DNA from: Neobacillus sp. FSL H8-0543
GTDB lineage: Bacteria; Bacillota; Bacilli; Bacillales; Cytobacillaceae
NCBI RefSeq assembly: GCF_038592905.1
Contig: NZ_CP151943.1
Location: forward strand, 3,174,501-3,238,500
Length of the DNA stretch: 64,000 nt
Reading direction: 5' to 3'
Made by a program: the position numbers and the translations under genes. The notes under the pieces are model-generated. The model saw only the letters and a list, made by a program, of their open reading frames with translations. It ran no database searches and was not told the origin of the DNA. Within the stretch, counting starts at the first letter, position 1. Every line of letters starts with the position of its first letter. Of this stretch, positions 15,814-24,669 are shown piece by piece.

Positions 15814-17010
15814 ATGTGGAATATATCGAAAGAAGCGAAGGGGAAATTTATAAAATGTAACCTTCTGCCCATTCATGAATCCGACCAAGACTGGGAAATC
15901 GCGCTAAGAGAAGCAAAAGAAGAAGGGGAAGACCTTCATGCGCGTTTAAAAGAAGAGCTTGAAGAAGTAAAAAAGGAATTGTTGCACGTCTTACCAGATT
16001 GTTTCATACCGTACGTGGAAAATGGTACTTTAAATCAACCGACATTACCAAATACCGTACGCGAAGATTATTTGCAATGGATTCGAAAAGCAGACAAGGA
16101 ATTCGAACAATTTTTGGATGCTGCATATGAACATACAAAGCAGGCCGTTACATATTTACCAACTGCGGTTCAAGATGTTTTTGCTGAAAGTTTGCATGAT
16201 TCAACCATTGAGAGAATTATACGAGAGAAGGAAACACTTCAACTCTACGTCAATACAGAGGGTGGATTTTCATCGAAATCGCTTATTCATTTCACTTTTC
16301 AAAATGTCCTAGCTGAAGAAACGGATGAACCAATCCAAGTTGGGCAATGGTTCATTTACAATGAGTTACAGAAAACAGCGGATGGGTTTGCGTTCCGTGT
16401 GTTGTTTGAATGTCCAGAGGCTGAGTGGACGATTACGATGAAGAAGCTGGATGCCGAGTATTATTATCATCCGATTGCATATATGATATTGAGAGATGAA
16501 GGAAAGATCGAAGAGACCTCACTTTCAGAATACATTGCGCAGTTAAATTTAGATTATCGCTATTGGTTTATTACACCGCATGTGAAGTGTGCCGTTAAAG
16601 GATTTTCGGAAACTATCATATTAGAAAACGGAAAGATAGAATTTAGACAAAATGAAATGGTTGTTGAATCAGGGAATGAACGTTTTACGTATAAGTTAGA
16701 CGAGATTAATCCAATCACGTTCATTTATACGGACGTTTATGAAGATCCATATGCGCGCTTTAGCGAACCCGTACCAACAGAAAAACTCGAAACAGCAGCA
16801 TTGAGTGATGAGATAGAATTACAAGTACGTGCATGGAATACACTGTATGCTAATCCTGAAGAACTAGCAGACATCATCAATAGTGTATTATGGAAAATGG
16901 ACATCACAGAAGAAAATGAAATGATGCTAAGTATTTATGCGAGTCATTTTTATAAAAAAGGGATTTTGTCAGAAGCGGTCATCAAAAAGTATCGCATACT
17001 AATTGATTAG
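15814..17010 (+). CDS. Uncharacterised protein, DUF4085-like (398 aa)
   Basis: Soluble, acidic 398-residue protein. It begins MWNISKEAKGKFIKCNLLPIHESD, followed by a charged helical segment (DLHARLKEELEEVKKELLHVLPDCF). The middle part has HDSTIERIIREKETLQLYVNTEGGFSSKSLIHFTF, and the end is helical and acidic. This order resembles Bacillus proteins grouped as DUF4085; I recall the family but no function. An AAAGGTGATATT site precedes the ATG. It starts ten bases after the serpin remnant and ends before a shared terminator. Confidence 0.75.
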   Translation: MWNISKEAKGKFIKCNLLPIHESDQDWEIALREAKEEGEDLHARLKEELEEVKKELLHVLPDCFIPYVENGTLNQPTLPNTVREDYLQWIRKADKEFEQFLDAAYEHTKQAVTYLPTAVQDVFAESLHDSTIERIIREKETLQLYVNTEGGFSSKSLIHFTFQNVLAEETDEPIQVGQWFIYNELQKTADGFAFRVLFECPEAEWTITMKKLDAEYYYHPIAYMILRDEGKIEETSLSEYIAQLNLDYRYWFITPHVKCAVKGFSETIILENGKIEFRQNEMVVESGNERFTYKLDEINPITFIYTDVYEDPYARFSEPVPTEKLETAALSDEIELQVRAWNTLYANPEELADIINSVLWKMDITEENEMMLSIYASHFYKKGILSEAVIKKYRILID

Positions 17011-17097
17011 CAATATGTTTAATGGTTTAGATGAGTTGCCTTCACTTTTCCTAAACTGTTGCTTCTTTTAATTGACGAATTAACGTGAAGCGGATGT

Positions 17098-17137
17098 AAA
17101 AATGATCCTAAGGATAAACCTCTAGGATCATTTTTTG
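17098..17137 (+). terminator. Bidirectional terminator between convergent genes
   Basis: AATGATCCTA pairs with TAGGATCATT; T-runs on either strand serve both flanking genes. A partial copy of the GGTGCCTGTCACC family (GGCCTGACACC) follows at about 17141. Confidence 0.8.
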
Positions 17138-17168
17138 TTTGGCCTGACACCAAACAAACTAACATGTT

Positions 17169-17717
17169 CTAATTATTGATTTTTTCCCATTCTGATTTAA
17201 GTATCCCCATATTAATCCGATCAGAATATACTCCATCCCGATATACCGCTGAGCGAACTCGCCCTTCTACTACAAAACCCGCCTTCTCATAGGCACGGAT
17301 TGCCCGACCATTATAGCTAATTACATCTAGGCCAACCCTGTTTAGATTCAATTCGTGAAAGGCATAACGGAGGATGAGCTGCAATGCTTCGCTTCCATAG
17401 CCCTTATTTTGATTTGGACGATCTCCAATCCCAATTGCCAATAATCCAGACTGATTATTCCATTCGATTGAATGAATAACCACAAAGCCTATTAATGCAT
17501 CATCCTCAATGGTTCGCAACCGAAAGTATTTCGAACCTGAACTGCGCTTACTTTCTTCTTCAAGTTGTTCAATTGAACGAGGATAAGCAATGTCAGTATC
17601 GAGATTTCTTAAGTAATCCGCATCCTCTTCCCAATTTGCCATTACCTCTAGATCCTCGTTTCTAGGCGCAGTTAGTTTTACTAGTTTTCCTGTAAAAAGA
17701 TTTATAGTTTTAGTCAT
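17169..17717 (-). CDS. GNAT acetyltransferase, RimJ/RimL type
   Basis: 182-residue N-acetyltransferase of the RimJ/RimL branch: LVKLTAPRNEDLEVMANWEEDADYLRNLD at the amino end, then IGIGDRPNQNKGYGSEALQLILRYAFHELNLNRVGLDVISYNGRAIRAYEKAGFVVEGRVR. The Q/R-x-x-G-x-G/A loop reads NKGYGS. Members acetylate ribosomal proteins, amino-sugar drugs or other small amines; the target here is unknown. It is a single gene on the minus strand with GGGGAGAAAA before the start. Confidence 0.88.
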   Translation of the reverse strand: MTKTINLFTGKLVKLTAPRNEDLEVMANWEEDADYLRNLDTDIAYPRSIEQLEEESKRSSGSKYFRLRTIEDDALIGFVVIHSIEWNNQSGLLAIGIGDRPNQNKGYGSEALQLILRYAFHELNLNRVGLDVISYNGRAIRAYEKAGFVVEGRVRSAVYRDGVYSDRINMGILKSEWEKINN

Positions 17718-18042
17718 ATTTTTCTCCCCTTATTTTAATTGCCCAACTACTAGGATGCCTTGAAACAGTAAGTTACGCAATAATCTATCCCCTTTAGTCT
17801 TATAATCTCATTTTACTTTCTCAGGATGAACACAGCCACCATTTTTTACAATATCCTCCAAGAATTTGACTCTCGTGATCTCAAGTAAGTGATATAATTT
17901 GGTTATTAATCTAGTTATAGTAGAGGACAGACGGATGTTAAATATTAGGAACATCATTTTCAGCCTATTTTTTATATAAAAAAGTAGAGTAAGGAATTTA
18001 AACGAACGAGGTATCTATTCCACTATTTAGGAGTGCTAATTC
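17718..18042. other. Divergent intergenic stretch
   Basis: Separates the minus-strand acetyltransferase from the WGR gene. It should contain both promoters. I see no hairpin or convincing frame longer than about 14 codons. Confidence 0.5.
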
Positions 18043-18831
18043 ATGGAAACGTTACTCAAGTATCAAGGTGATTTATCAAATAAGTTCTGGAAAATTAATG
18101 TTACAGGAAACTCATATACTGTTACATATGGAAAAGTCGGTACGGTTGGAGCTGTGAAGACAAAAGCATTTGAATCGGAGGAAATCTGCCAAAAAGAAGC
18201 TAATAAACTAATTAAATCCAAGTTAAAAAAGGGATATGTTGTGGCAGATACATCTGAAAATGTAATAAAAGAAAGTATGATGACAGAGGCCCTTTTTTGG
18301 GAGTTACTAGAGAAGGCCAAGAAAAAAGGGGAAGATCCTGATGAGCAGCTTGAGTGGTTAATAAGCCATTTGTCTAGAAAGTCGGTCAAGGATATTGTCA
18401 TGTTTGATTACATTTTCAACCAATATTATTACAAATCGTACACCTCAAATTTATGGGCAGCGGCTTATATTGTCATGGGAGGATGTTCGGATGATTCCTT
18501 CGACTATTTTAGGGCTTGGCTACTTTATCTAGGAAAGGAAACTTATGAAACGATTATAAAAGATCCCGAAAAAATTATTCCTCACCTTAAGCATTTAGAG
18601 GAAGATGGGGATGTCCCAGAGTTTGAGGACCTGTTGTATGTTGCTAGTATGGCGTTTGAAGAGAAAACTGGATATGATGATCAGCATTACTACAATATAT
18701 ACAAACAACTCTCAGAGGATAAATATGTCCAACCCGAAATGGAATTTGATTGGGACGAGGATGATGAAGATGGGCTAAGTAGTAAATTTCCTCTATTGTG
18801 GGAAAGGTTTAGTGAAAATCCTCTAGGATAA
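18043..18831 (+). CDS. WGR domain - DUF4240 protein
   Basis: 262 residues in two domains. Residues 1-75 form a WGR-like domain ([31 protein letters not shown], then [13 protein letters not shown]), a nucleic-acid-associated fold also found in PARP enzymes. Residues 80-200 match DUF4240 ([52 protein letters not shown]). An acidic tail (DWDEDDEDG) follows. The next gene encodes an ADP-ribosylglycohydrolase, so a link to ADP-ribose chemistry is tempting but unproven. Start follows TTTAGGAGTGC. Confidence 0.85.
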   Translation: METLLKYQGDLSNKFWKINVTGNSYTVTYGKVGTVGAVKTKAFESEEICQKEANKLIKSKLKKGYVVADTSENVIKESMMTEALFWELLEKAKKKGEDPDEQLEWLISHLSRKSVKDIVMFDYIFNQYYYKSYTSNLWAAAYIVMGGCSDDSFDYFRAWLLYLGKETYETIIKDPEKIIPHLKHLEEDGDVPEFEDLLYVASMAFEEKTGYDDQHYYNIYKQLSEDKYVQPEMEFDWDEDDEDGLSSKFPLLWERFSENPLG

Positions 18832-18960
18832 CTATTGATAATTTATCTATTTTCGGATTGAAAATCATGCATCTTATTTTCATTAAGGTTAGAATTTTCG
18901 CTAAAGATAATCTTGGTTCTAAGGATGTCCTAGTTAACAAAAAGACGTGAGGTGTTTTTT

Positions 18961-19836
18961 ATGTTGGATAAAATTAAAGGTGCGTTATTTGGATTTGCGA
19001 TTGGTGACGCGTTAGGTGGAACAACTGAATTTTTAACTAAAAGAGAAATCAGCGACAGATATGGAGTAGTCAAGAACATCGTTGGTGGTGGTGTCTGGAA
19101 CCTTGAAAAAGGAGAGACAACAGACGACACAGCGATGACCTTGGCCGTGGGCTGGGGGATTTTAAAGGATCCACAAAACCCTATCTGTCCAATCGGCGAT
19201 GGATTTTTAAAATGGTATGCTTCGGGACCAAAGGATATTGGAATTATAATCCGAACGGTCTTAAGTCATTACAAGGGAGATTGGTTTGAAGATGCCAAAA
19301 AGGCACATTTTGACTATCTAAATGAACTTTCAGCTGGAAACGGTTCGCTCATGCGATGCTTACCCGTTGCACTTGCCTACAATGATTTGGATGAAGTCGA
19401 AGCCAATACAAGAAAACAATCAAAAATGACTCACTTTGATTCGCTAGCAGATGAAGCCTGTATAATCTACAACCGAATTGCCTATCAAGTCTTGCATGGA
19501 AAAGAACTTAAAAAAGCAATCAAGGATGAAATTCAAGGAACCATTTATGAAACAGCTTTAACTGGTGAAAAACCTACGTGTCTTCCAGATGGATTTGTTG
19601 TTAATACCATGAAGTGGGTTTTATACTGGTTGCTAACTAGTGACTCCTACTTGGATGTAGTGATTGGTGCCGCTAATGAGGGGCATGATACGGATACTGT
19701 AGCAGCGATTGCTGGAGGATTGGCCGGATTGGCTTGTGGTTTTGACGCGATACCAAGGGAGTATAGTGATCTGTTATTAGTAAAAGATGAATTATTGAGT
19801 TTAGCTTTGGAATTAAATAGTCTGAGAAGTAAGTAG
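18961..19836 (+). CDS. ADP-ribosylglycohydrolase family protein
   Basis: 291-residue hydrolase of the DraG/ARH3 type. The metal-binding and ADP-ribose motifs are GALFGFAIGDALGGTTEF, GETTDDTAMTLAVGWGIL (the TDDT metal ligands), SAGNGSLMRCLPVALAY and NEGHDTDTVAAIAGGLAGLACGF (the HDTD motif). Such enzymes remove ADP-ribose from proteins or nucleic acids, or open related N-glycosidic bonds. I chose ATG 18961, which has GTGAGGTG six bases upstream, over a GTG at 18952 lying inside that site. It lies 129 bases after the WGR-DUF4240 gene on the same strand. Confidence 0.92.
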   Translation: MLDKIKGALFGFAIGDALGGTTEFLTKREISDRYGVVKNIVGGGVWNLEKGETTDDTAMTLAVGWGILKDPQNPICPIGDGFLKWYASGPKDIGIIIRTVLSHYKGDWFEDAKKAHFDYLNELSAGNGSLMRCLPVALAYNDLDEVEANTRKQSKMTHFDSLADEACIIYNRIAYQVLHGKELKKAIKDEIQGTIYETALTGEKPTCLPDGFVVNTMKWVLYWLLTSDSYLDVVIGAANEGHDTDTVAAIAGGLAGLACGFDAIPREYSDLLLVKDELLSLALELNSLRSK

Positions 19837-19908
19837 AGGGATGATTCGGGGGGGTGGACAGGAAAGTCCTGTCCAACTTAGCCCCGCATTCAACCAGCTA
19901 TAGGAAAA

Positions 19909-20901
19909 TCAAAACAGTTCCCTCGCCAATAATCGATACACATTCAACCGTTTTTCTTGAGTATGCAGGATGCTGCAAATCATTGCTTCATCAAATCCAT
20001 AGTGTTCCTGCTCTTCCTGTAACCTTGTGGCGATTTCTTTGACAGGTCCCACCAAATGCAGCTTCCGATTTGCTTTTATCGTCATTCGGTCCATTTCAGT
20101 AAGCGGGTAATCTTTGGCTTCTTCAGGAGTCAGCAATTGTCTGATCCGGCCCTTCATCAACCATAAACGTGAAATATCCTGTGGAGCTGCTTCGTACTCT
20201 GCTTCTTCTAGGGTCTCAGCTGTCGTCACCAAGTAGGTTACATTAATCTCTGGCTTTTCCATAAAGGCTGTAGGTTGAAAACTCATTTTGTATGCCTCTA
20301 ATGTTTCTTTAGTCATTTCGCCATTGAAAAACTGGGCAAACGAATATCCCACGCCCATCCGTCCTGCTTGCACGGCACTGTTTCCACTTGAACCTAATAA
20401 CCAAGCTTCCGGCAAAACAATATGGGAAGGTGTAGCAATATTTTTATTGTATAGGTCTTCCTCGGGTACCTCATCGTTTATCAATTGCAAGGCAGTCCTC
20501 AATTTTTCATACATATTATTCACCATCGGTTGGCGCCCTTCAGATAGAGCATAAATGGAAAAGTTATCACCGCCAGGAGCTCGGCCTACACCAAAATCAA
20601 TCCGCCCAGGGTAGAAGGCGCTGAGTGTTTTAAACACCTCAGCCAGTTTCAGTGGCGAGTAATGCATCATCATCACACCGCCAGTGCCGATTCGAATCTT
20701 ATTCGTTCTGGCTGCTAGGTGTGCGGTAATTACTTCAGGAGCAGAGCTTGCAAAAGCGTCTGTTCCATGATGCTCTGCCATCCACATCCGATGGTAGCCC
20801 AATTGGTCTGCCAAAATAGCTAGTTCTTCTGCATTTTTTAAAGCGATTGCTGCTGTATTTCCTTTTGTAATGGGTGCTTGATCCAGTACACTTAGTCTCA
20901 T
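19909..20901 (-). CDS. LLM-class flavin-dependent oxidoreductase (luciferase-like)
   Basis: 330-residue TIM-barrel flavin monooxygenase-like protein. MRLSVLDQAPITKGNTAAIALKN at the start, LGYHRMWMAEHHGTDAFASSAPEV, and PGRIDFGVGRAPGGDN are diagnostic of the group resembling bacterial luciferase alpha (YhbW-type). It probably uses reduced FMN supplied by another enzyme. The substrate is unknown. It is monocistronic and convergent with the ADP-ribosylglycohydrolase gene. Confidence 0.9.
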   Translation of the reverse strand: MRLSVLDQAPITKGNTAAIALKNAEELAILADQLGYHRMWMAEHHGTDAFASSAPEVITAHLAARTNKIRIGTGGVMMMHYSPLKLAEVFKTLSAFYPGRIDFGVGRAPGGDNFSIYALSEGRQPMVNNMYEKLRTALQLINDEVPEEDLYNKNIATPSHIVLPEAWLLGSSGNSAVQAGRMGVGYSFAQFFNGEMTKETLEAYKMSFQPTAFMEKPEINVTYLVTTAETLEEAEYEAAPQDISRLWLMKGRIRQLLTPEEAKDYPLTEMDRMTIKANRKLHLVGPVKEIATRLQEEQEHYGFDEAMICSILHTQEKRLNVYRLLARELF

Positions 20902-21097
20902 TCCTGTATCGTCCCTTCCATATCCGTCGTAGACAACATGTCTTGTCCTTCATTTTACTAAAAATAGCATGAGTTGCAAAAATTGAATACCTCATATCAT
21001 TTAAGGTAAACTGAATTCATACATCTTTTTAAACGACTTTTGTAAATTAAATATTTACATATATACTTAAACCATTAACAACAAGGGAGATAATAAC

Positions 21098-21679
21098 ATG
21101 ACAAAGGTTGATAATATCAGCAATAATAAGGAGTTATCACTAGAACAACCTGAAGAATTACTCAGCGTATTAAAGGCCCGCTATGAGAATAACATGCACC
21201 GCCATGAAGGTCTTGAATGGGCTAAAGTCCAGGCAAAGCTGGATGCTAATACTGAAAAACTGTGGTCGCTAATTGAAATGGAAAGAACTGGCGGCGAACC
21301 GGATGTTGTTGGTTATGATGAAAAGAAGGATGAATACATTTTTTGTGATTGTTCAGCGGAAAGTCCTAAGGGTCGCAGAAGTATTTGTTACGACCATGAA
21401 GCACTAGAAGCAAGAAAAAAACATAAACCAGAAAATAGCGCAATCAATATGGCAACGGCTATGGGAATAGAGATGCTAACAGAACAACAATATCGAGAAT
21501 TGCAAAAACTTGAAAGTTTCGATTTGAAAACGTCGAGTTGGGTGCAAACACCCGAAGATGTTAGAAAACTCGGTGGTGCCCTTTTCTGCGATTGTCGCTA
21601 CGGGCAAGTATTCGTTTATCACAACGGTGCGGACTCCTATTATGGTGCCAGAGGATTCCGAGGCTCACTAAGGGTCTAA
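21098..21679 (+). CDS. DUF4256 domain protein
   Basis: 193-residue soluble protein covering the DUF4256 family from end to end: LLSVLKARYENNMHRHEGLEWAKVQAKL, GGEPDVVGYDEKKDEYIFCDCSAESPKGRRSICYD, MATAMGIEMLTEQQYRELQKL and LGGALFCDCRYGQVFVYHNGADSYYGARGFRGSLRV. The paired CDC motifs (FCDCS and FCDCR) are conserved and could bind metal. Function is unknown in the literature I can recall. An AAGGGAGA site precedes the ATG. Confidence 0.88.
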   Translation: MTKVDNISNNKELSLEQPEELLSVLKARYENNMHRHEGLEWAKVQAKLDANTEKLWSLIEMERTGGEPDVVGYDEKKDEYIFCDCSAESPKGRRSICYDHEALEARKKHKPENSAINMATAMGIEMLTEQQYRELQKLESFDLKTSSWVQTPEDVRKLGGALFCDCRYGQVFVYHNGADSYYGARGFRGSLRV

Positions 21680-21754
21680 ATTTTTTACCAACAGCATAAT
21701 TTTGAGAAATGATCACCTAGGAAAAGGCTTTAAGGGTGCACATTCTATAAAGAC

Positions 21755-21792
21755 AAAGAAGCACGCTGAATAATCAGCGTGCTTCTTCGTCT
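21755..21792 (+). terminator. Bidirectional terminator
   Basis: AAGAAGCACGCTGA pairs with TCAGCGTGCTTCTT, with partial extension on both sides. It lies between the convergent DUF4256 and guanylate-kinase-like genes. Confidence 0.85.
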
Positions 21793-22383
21793 TTAATAAT
21801 CCGTTTCAATAAAGTCTCTTTCTAAAAATGCCTCGATTACTTCGCTAACCTTAAAGGCAATTTGAGGTGAGTCATAATTTTCAAATACATGTTCGCAGTT
21901 ACTTTTATAGCTCATTATTTCATCGTAATGGGACATATGGCGTTGAATATCTGCGTCATCAACAGCTAGATCCTTTTGTCTTCTAATGACCGTATCGCGA
22001 TCGGCATGAAGGAAAATCCGCATGACGCGATCTCCGAACATCTCTTTCAACTTTTCGGTACCTTCCGGATTCAATGTCAAATAGACGAGGTTGTGGTTTT
22101 TAAATGCCTCCACAATATCTTGTTCACGGATTCCATAATGAGTTCCATCAATTTCAACCGTTTCGATAAATTCTTGTTGTTCTTGTATCTTCTTGAAGGT
22201 TTCTACATTAACAAAGTGGTAATCTTCACCATCTTTTTCATAATGTCGGGGAGAACGTGTAGTGTAAGAGAGAACGGTTTCCATGTCAAATGCGGTAGCT
22301 ACCATTTTTGCTACGGTTTTTCTGCCAGAGCCATCAGGTCCAGTGTAAATAAATATTTTTTCTTTACCTTTGATTTGATACAT
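21793..22383 (-). CDS. Guanylate-kinase-like protein with altered P-loop
   Basis: 196-residue member of the guanylate kinase fold. It has SYTTRSPRHYEKDGEDYHFVN, the GMP-binding region, and THYGIREQDIVEAF. The P-loop reads GPDGSGRKT where the family has GxxGxGKGT/S, so the position of the catalytic lysine is arginine with lysine shifted by one. The lid region also lacks the usual arginine pattern. It may be a diverged paralogue of Gmk with altered or lost kinase activity. Housekeeping gmk normally sits near rpoZ, so this is an extra copy. AGGAGG lies upstream. Confidence 0.82.
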   Translation of the reverse strand: MYQIKGKEKIFIYTGPDGSGRKTVAKMVATAFDMETVLSYTTRSPRHYEKDGEDYHFVNVETFKKIQEQQEFIETVEIDGTHYGIREQDIVEAFKNHNLVYLTLNPEGTEKLKEMFGDRVMRIFLHADRDTVIRRQKDLAVDDADIQRHMSHYDEIMSYKSNCEHVFENYDSPQIAFKVSEVIEAFLERDFIETDY

Positions 22384-22676
22384 AGGTGGATCCTCCTTTT
22401 ATGAAAGTATTACAAAAAATTATGAGGGCTCTTGTTGCAGGGTAAGATGGGTTAATACTAATTATAACATTTTTACTTAGAAAAGCGTGAATCAGGGGGA
22501 TAAATCGTAAAAAAGAGTAGTTTTGGGGATAGTGTTAACTTATGATCTTTATTAAACTTTGATGAATAAAATGAATTAAGTAGGAAGAAGAGAACTTCTT
22601 GCGTTATTATAATGATATTATCTAATCTCCCAAAAAATGCATGTCAGAAATTCAAACATGAGGATGGAGGAATAAA

Positions 22677-23540
22677 GTGAGTAATAAAAGTTCTATTATT
22701 GAAACAATGAGCAAGCGCCAGTCGATAAGGACGTTCAATACTAAAAATATTTCAGAATCTCATTATCAATTAATAAATGAATACATAAATAATCAAAATA
22801 GCTTAGCTGGACCTTTTGGGGGTAAAAGTAAAATTGAGTTGGTCCAAGTTATCAACAATGTTACAGATAAAGGGATCAAGTTAGGGACGTATGGATTTAT
22901 TAAAAATGCCAGAGCATATTTAGTTGGGATTGCTGAAAATAGTAAATACCCGCTACTGGATTTTGGTTACTGCTTTCATACACTTGTCTTATATTTGACT
23001 GAGTTAGGATTGGGTACTTGTTGGATGGGAGGGACCTTTAGCCGGAACTCGTTTGAAAAGGAAATTCAGATTGGTGTAGGAGAGTTTATCCCAGGAATTA
23101 CACCTATCGGCTATCCGAGTCAAAAACAACGGGTGGTAGATAAAGCACTTCGCTACGCTGTAAAAGCAGACAATAAAAAGTCATGGGAAAAGCTGTTTTA
23201 CGATGAGAGCTTTGAAGTCTCCTTGGCAAAGGAAAATGCAGGTGAATGGGAAATCCCAATTGAAATGGTAAGGATTGGACCTTCAGCATCAAATAAACAA
23301 CCGTGGAGACTTGTATTATCTGGTGACCGGAGCGTTTGTCATTTTTACATAGAACATACGCCTAATTACAGCAGTAAATTAGGTTATGATATGCAGTTAT
23401 TGGACATGGGGATTGCTATGTGTCAGTTTGATTTGGCATGTAAGGAATTGAACATGAATGGTCAATGGGTTTCGTATGACCCTAATATCGGTCATACGAA
23501 TAAACATATTGAATATATCGTGAGTTGGAAAAAAGAATAA
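22677..23540 (+). CDS. Nitroreductase family protein (TM1586-like)
   Basis: 287-residue flavoprotein of the double-domain nitroreductase group. The amino end MSKRQSIRTFNTKNISESHYQLI is the FMN-contact motif. YPLLDFGYCFHTLVLYLTELGLGTCWMGGTF and VRIGPSASNKQPWRLVLSGD are characteristic of the TM1586 type. Physiological substrate unknown. It starts with GTG after GGATGGAGGAATAAA. Confidence 0.85.
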   Translation: MSNKSSIIETMSKRQSIRTFNTKNISESHYQLINEYINNQNSLAGPFGGKSKIELVQVINNVTDKGIKLGTYGFIKNARAYLVGIAENSKYPLLDFGYCFHTLVLYLTELGLGTCWMGGTFSRNSFEKEIQIGVGEFIPGITPIGYPSQKQRVVDKALRYAVKADNKKSWEKLFYDESFEVSLAKENAGEWEIPIEMVRIGPSASNKQPWRLVLSGDRSVCHFYIEHTPNYSSKLGYDMQLLDMGIAMCQFDLACKELNMNGQWVSYDPNIGHTNKHIEYIVSWKKE

Positions 23541-23546
23541 AAAAAT

Positions 23547-23580
23547 AACCTAAGTCCATTTGTCTCAGATTAGGTTTGTA
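23547..23580 (+). terminator. Weak terminator after the nitroreductase gene
   Basis: AACCTAA pairs with TTAGGTT in a convergent intergenic gap; the T-run is short. Confidence 0.5.
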
Positions 23581-23598
23581 CTCTTGTATAATTTAAAG

Positions 23599-23781
23599 TT
23601 AATAAACATTTCTTATACCAGACAATCGGATAGTGAAAAAATTTTGATTTTCATCCTTCAAAGAAATTATTTGATCACGCAAATTAAGCTTATGAACACG
23701 GCCTTTAAAGGTTTGTAAGGCACCATTTTTAACATAATCAATCGTAATTAATCCGCTATGAGCTAATTTGTTCAAAAACAT
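23599..23781 (-). CDS. Small uncharacterised protein, 60 aa
   Basis: The frame reads MFLNKLAHSGLITIDYVKNG, then LQTFKGRVHKLNLRDQIISLKDENQNFFTIRLSGIRNVY, a compact beta-rich fold with hydrophilic ends. It resembles the single-domain YolD/LSM-like small proteins of bacilli, without clear identity. The start at 23781 has an excellent AAAGGAGGGG site, which supports a real gene; an earlier in-frame codon at 23817 has none. Function unknown. Confidence 0.7.
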   Translation of the reverse strand: MFLNKLAHSGLITIDYVKNGALQTFKGRVHKLNLRDQIISLKDENQNFFTIRLSGIRNVY

Positions 23782-24011
23782 CGATACCCCTCCTTTCAAG
23801 TGTAATGGTTTATACAAGTTAAGTATAAGTTGTAAGTATTAAGACGGAGTGAAGAAGATGTTAAGGAATTATTAAAATGGAAAAGACTTGGTTTAATGAG
23901 TTTAAAACATAGGTGGATCCTTGATAATAAAGAATATAATTATCAAGGGACCGTTTTTTTTTGCAGAAATATCAAAGTGTGAGTTTTTTTTAGAAGAAGA
24001 ATAAAACACAC
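23782..24011. other. Intergenic stretch with a strong hairpin and a fragment-like frame
   Basis: A plus-strand hairpin (CCTTGATAAT / ATTATCAAGG, 23919-23948) is followed by a run of ten or so T. The same bases lie within an open frame of about 47 codons, ending at 23982, that reads SEEDVKELLKWKRLGLMSLK and looks like a gene fragment. I cannot tell which reading is meaningful. Confidence 0.4.
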
Positions 24012-24040
24012 TTGACAGGTCGGAAAAGTCAGAATAAAAT
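24012..24040 (+). promoter_or_regulatory. Promoter upstream of yezD and the sulfate genes
   Basis: TTGACA, a 17-base spacer and TAAAAT: a near-consensus sigma-A promoter. Transcription would start near 24047, about 250 bases before yezD, giving a long leader that contains the hairpin at 24088. Confidence 0.75.
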
Positions 24041-24087
24041 GTAAATAATCTTAAATATAAAAAAATATTGAGCTGATTGGATAACCA

Positions 24088-24124
24088 AAGGCTAATTCCT
24101 TTTTTTGGAGTTAGCTTTTTTTAT
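24088..24124 (+). terminator. Leader terminator ahead of yezD
   Basis: GCTAATTCC pairs with GGAGTTAGC and is followed by seven T. It lies only about 40-75 bases after the predicted start, so it may act as an attenuator or end a small RNA. I found no known riboswitch or T-box in the short stretch before it. Confidence 0.6.
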
Positions 24125-24293
24125 TTGAAGGGGGAGCTGATTATTACGATTTTTCCGATTAGTAAGTGGAGTCCACATTGTTGTCTGTCATTCTGTAATT
24201 ATCAACTTGTCTTTTAACGTAAGTTTAATTAAGGTAAAATTTTTTTCTTTTTAAAACCAAGTATTCTTATGGGGTTAAGGGAGGAATGACGAA

Positions 24294-24464
24294 ATGGCGG
24301 TTGTTGATCAAGTAAAAGCTAATTATATTTTATCCACTTTAAAGGATATGGAATATGGTTCTGTAATCATAACAGTTCATGACGGAATCATCACTCAAAT
24401 TGATAAGACAGAAAAAACACGATTTGGGCCAAAAAAATTTGAATCTAAAGAACAAAAAAAATAA
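24294..24464 (+). CDS. yezD: YezD family small protein (DUF2292)
   Basis: 56-residue protein. The family core is clear: ILSTLKDMEYGSVIITVHDG, then IITQIDKTEKTRF. YezD-type proteins are typically encoded next to sulfur-assimilation genes, and here the sulfate ABC transporter follows directly. Their biochemical role is not known to me. A GGGAGGAATGACGAA site precedes the ATG. A large hairpin lies between this gene and the transporter operon. Confidence 0.85.
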   Translation: MAVVDQVKANYILSTLKDMEYGSVIITVHDGIITQIDKTEKTRFGPKKFESKEQKK

Positions 24465-24532
24465 AGACAATCCACGAAAAGTGTCAATCATTTTTACCAC
24501 CTAAAAATTATAGTCGCCGATCAGTCATACTG

Positions 24533-24645
24533 AAGGCTGTCTATTATAAAGGCTATGCATAGGGGCTTGTTGGTCATGCGGTTATTTTGCCATATTTCCC
24601 AAATCCTTCTTATGCATATCGTCTTAAAATAGGCAGCCTTTTTAT
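24533..24645 (+). promoter_or_regulatory. Long terminator-like hairpin between yezD and the sulfate transporter
   Basis: Outer arms AAGGCTGTCTATT (24533-24545) and AATAGGCAGCCTT (24628-24640) pair completely apart from one G-U, and T-rich DNA follows. Inner arms CTATGCATA and TATGCATAT pair as well. The structure ends 25 bases before the binding-protein ribosome site. It may attenuate transport genes relative to yezD; that role is inferred. Confidence 0.6.
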
Positions 24646-24669
24646 ATGAAAATTAAAGGAGGAATTAAC

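Noticed and set aside
23830..23965. T-box leader (AGGTGGATCC before a hairpin)
   Set aside because: The conserved AGGGTGGNACCGCG element is not met, and only about 80 bases precede it, too short for a T-box stem I.
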